DNA of 64,000 nt. Source: Sweltsa coloradensis. Its lineage: Eukaryota; Arthropoda; Insecta; Plecoptera; Chloroperlidae. The notes beneath the pieces are model-generated. The model saw nothing but the letters and a program-made list of their open reading frames with translations. It was not told where the DNA came from and ran no database searches. The position numbers and the translations under genes were made by a program. The DNA is taken from the NCBI GenBank assembly GCA_024449915.1, contig JAMZAV010001050.1, positions 124,001 through 188,000 of the forward strand, read 5' to 3'. Shown piece after piece: positions 63,341 through 64,000 of this stretch. Each line of letters begins with the position of its first letter. Position 1 is the stretch's first letter.

Positions 63341-64000
63341 CTTGATTGAACGGAACATACACTCGCACACCTTTGAGCCTGGCTTTAGCTTAAGCTGATG
63401 GTTACAGTCATCAACATCATGTAGGTCTATGTGAATGCTTTTAACGTCAATAACAAATTAAGATAATTAAACCATCATTTAACCCTATTCCTATTAATAA
63501 TAATGGAATGTGCCTATGTATAGAATGTAATAGTGTCAAGAAGCATAGGCCTACTCAGTCGCTACGCTCCATTGTTTTACTTTTTTAGGGAATCATAATG
63601 GAATAATTTAGATCTGGAAAAATAGAGGACCTAGGAGTTTACCCAATCACATTTTGTCAATCATTGCCACAACTAGTTATCCTGTTATAAAATAATAATA
63701 TATAATTAATTATATAATAGTAGTTATTACCTCAACAACAATATGAGATGTAAAACCTACCCCATTGCATTACTGCATTGTTTAGAAGTAAGGTTGCTGG
63801 AAAAAAATTAGGCCTAGGCCTAATTTTAAATTCCTTGATGTTTGTCATAGGCTTATATTATAAAGCCACGATGTATTAGTTTTGTTTCTGTAACACTGTA
63901 GGGGAATACATATAAGTTTTCATTTGATTGGGCCAGGTTATTTACTGTAGGTGTGCGAACAACAGATTTAACTTTGAATCGAATCGTGATAAAGTGTTCA
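63341..64000. other. Right-edge anonymous sequence
   Basis: AT-rich, with several TAGGCCTA octamers. No gene or element recognised up to the window edge. Confidence 0.35.

Noticed and set aside
1..64000. CRISPR array or prokaryotic operon
   Set aside because: Tandem repeats here are minisatellites and satellites without regular unique spacers, and the genes are spliced eukaryotic genes.

Overview
This is eukaryotic nuclear DNA, probably from a marine invertebrate. It is AT-rich, has spliced genes with long introns and carries a dense load of nested transposable elements. The exact octamer TAGGCCTA recurs more than 20 times. The phylum cannot be named from this window; an echinoderm- or hemichordate-like source is a guess. 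No prokaryotic or organellar feature is present.

Two host genes can be reconstructed by joining exons with matching splice sites and phase. TSNAX (translin-associated factor X, the TRAX subunit of the C3PO nuclease) is on the + strand in three exons (7179-7194, 7305-7563, 12713-13409; 323 aa). APLF (aprataxin-and-PNK-like factor, a non-homologous end-joining scaffold and histone chaperone) is on the - strand in five exons (47875-47973, 42753-42827, 35061-35713, 30652-30860, 17788-18014; 420 aa). APLF covers about 30 kb, almost half the window, and is nearly all intron. The two genes converge, with about 4.2 kb between their 3' ends. Every APLF block is recognisable: FHA fold, Ku-binding motif, two PBZ zinc fingers and the acidic C-terminus.

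Most of the rest is mobile DNA. Positions 1-3405 hold about 284-bp tandem units interrupted by a short retroposon and by a perfect 2-kb palindromic Penelope-like insertion with a 12-bp target duplication. Positions 3.5-5.8 kb hold three copies of a Helentron-like non-autonomous family. TSNAX intron 2 holds a LINE fragment, one hAT-like end, tRNA-derived SINEs and an inverted array of AAGAGCGA-type repeats. APLF intron 4 holds a CR1/L2-type LINE with an intact ORF1 (coiled coil plus SGNH esterase) and a frameshifted ORF2, together with fold-back elements and paired minisatellites. APLF intron 1 holds a SINE split by a hAT element and two LINE fragments. From 49 kb to 61 kb lie more Helentron-like copies, three hAT elements with exact 8-bp target duplications, and a nest in which a hAT element contains a piggyBac-type element that itself contains two tandem Helentron-like copies.

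The main result is structural. Three sequence-distinct families share one terminal design: a CTAG 3' end, a subterminal inverted copy of the 5' end about 30 nt inside the 3' end, and often a GACA microsatellite. This matches the asymmetric terminal inverted repeats described for Helentron-associated elements. One family also ends in a palindrome of roughly 175 bp that duplicates its own 3' terminus in inverted orientation. From about 48 kb to the right edge no host coding exon was recognised.
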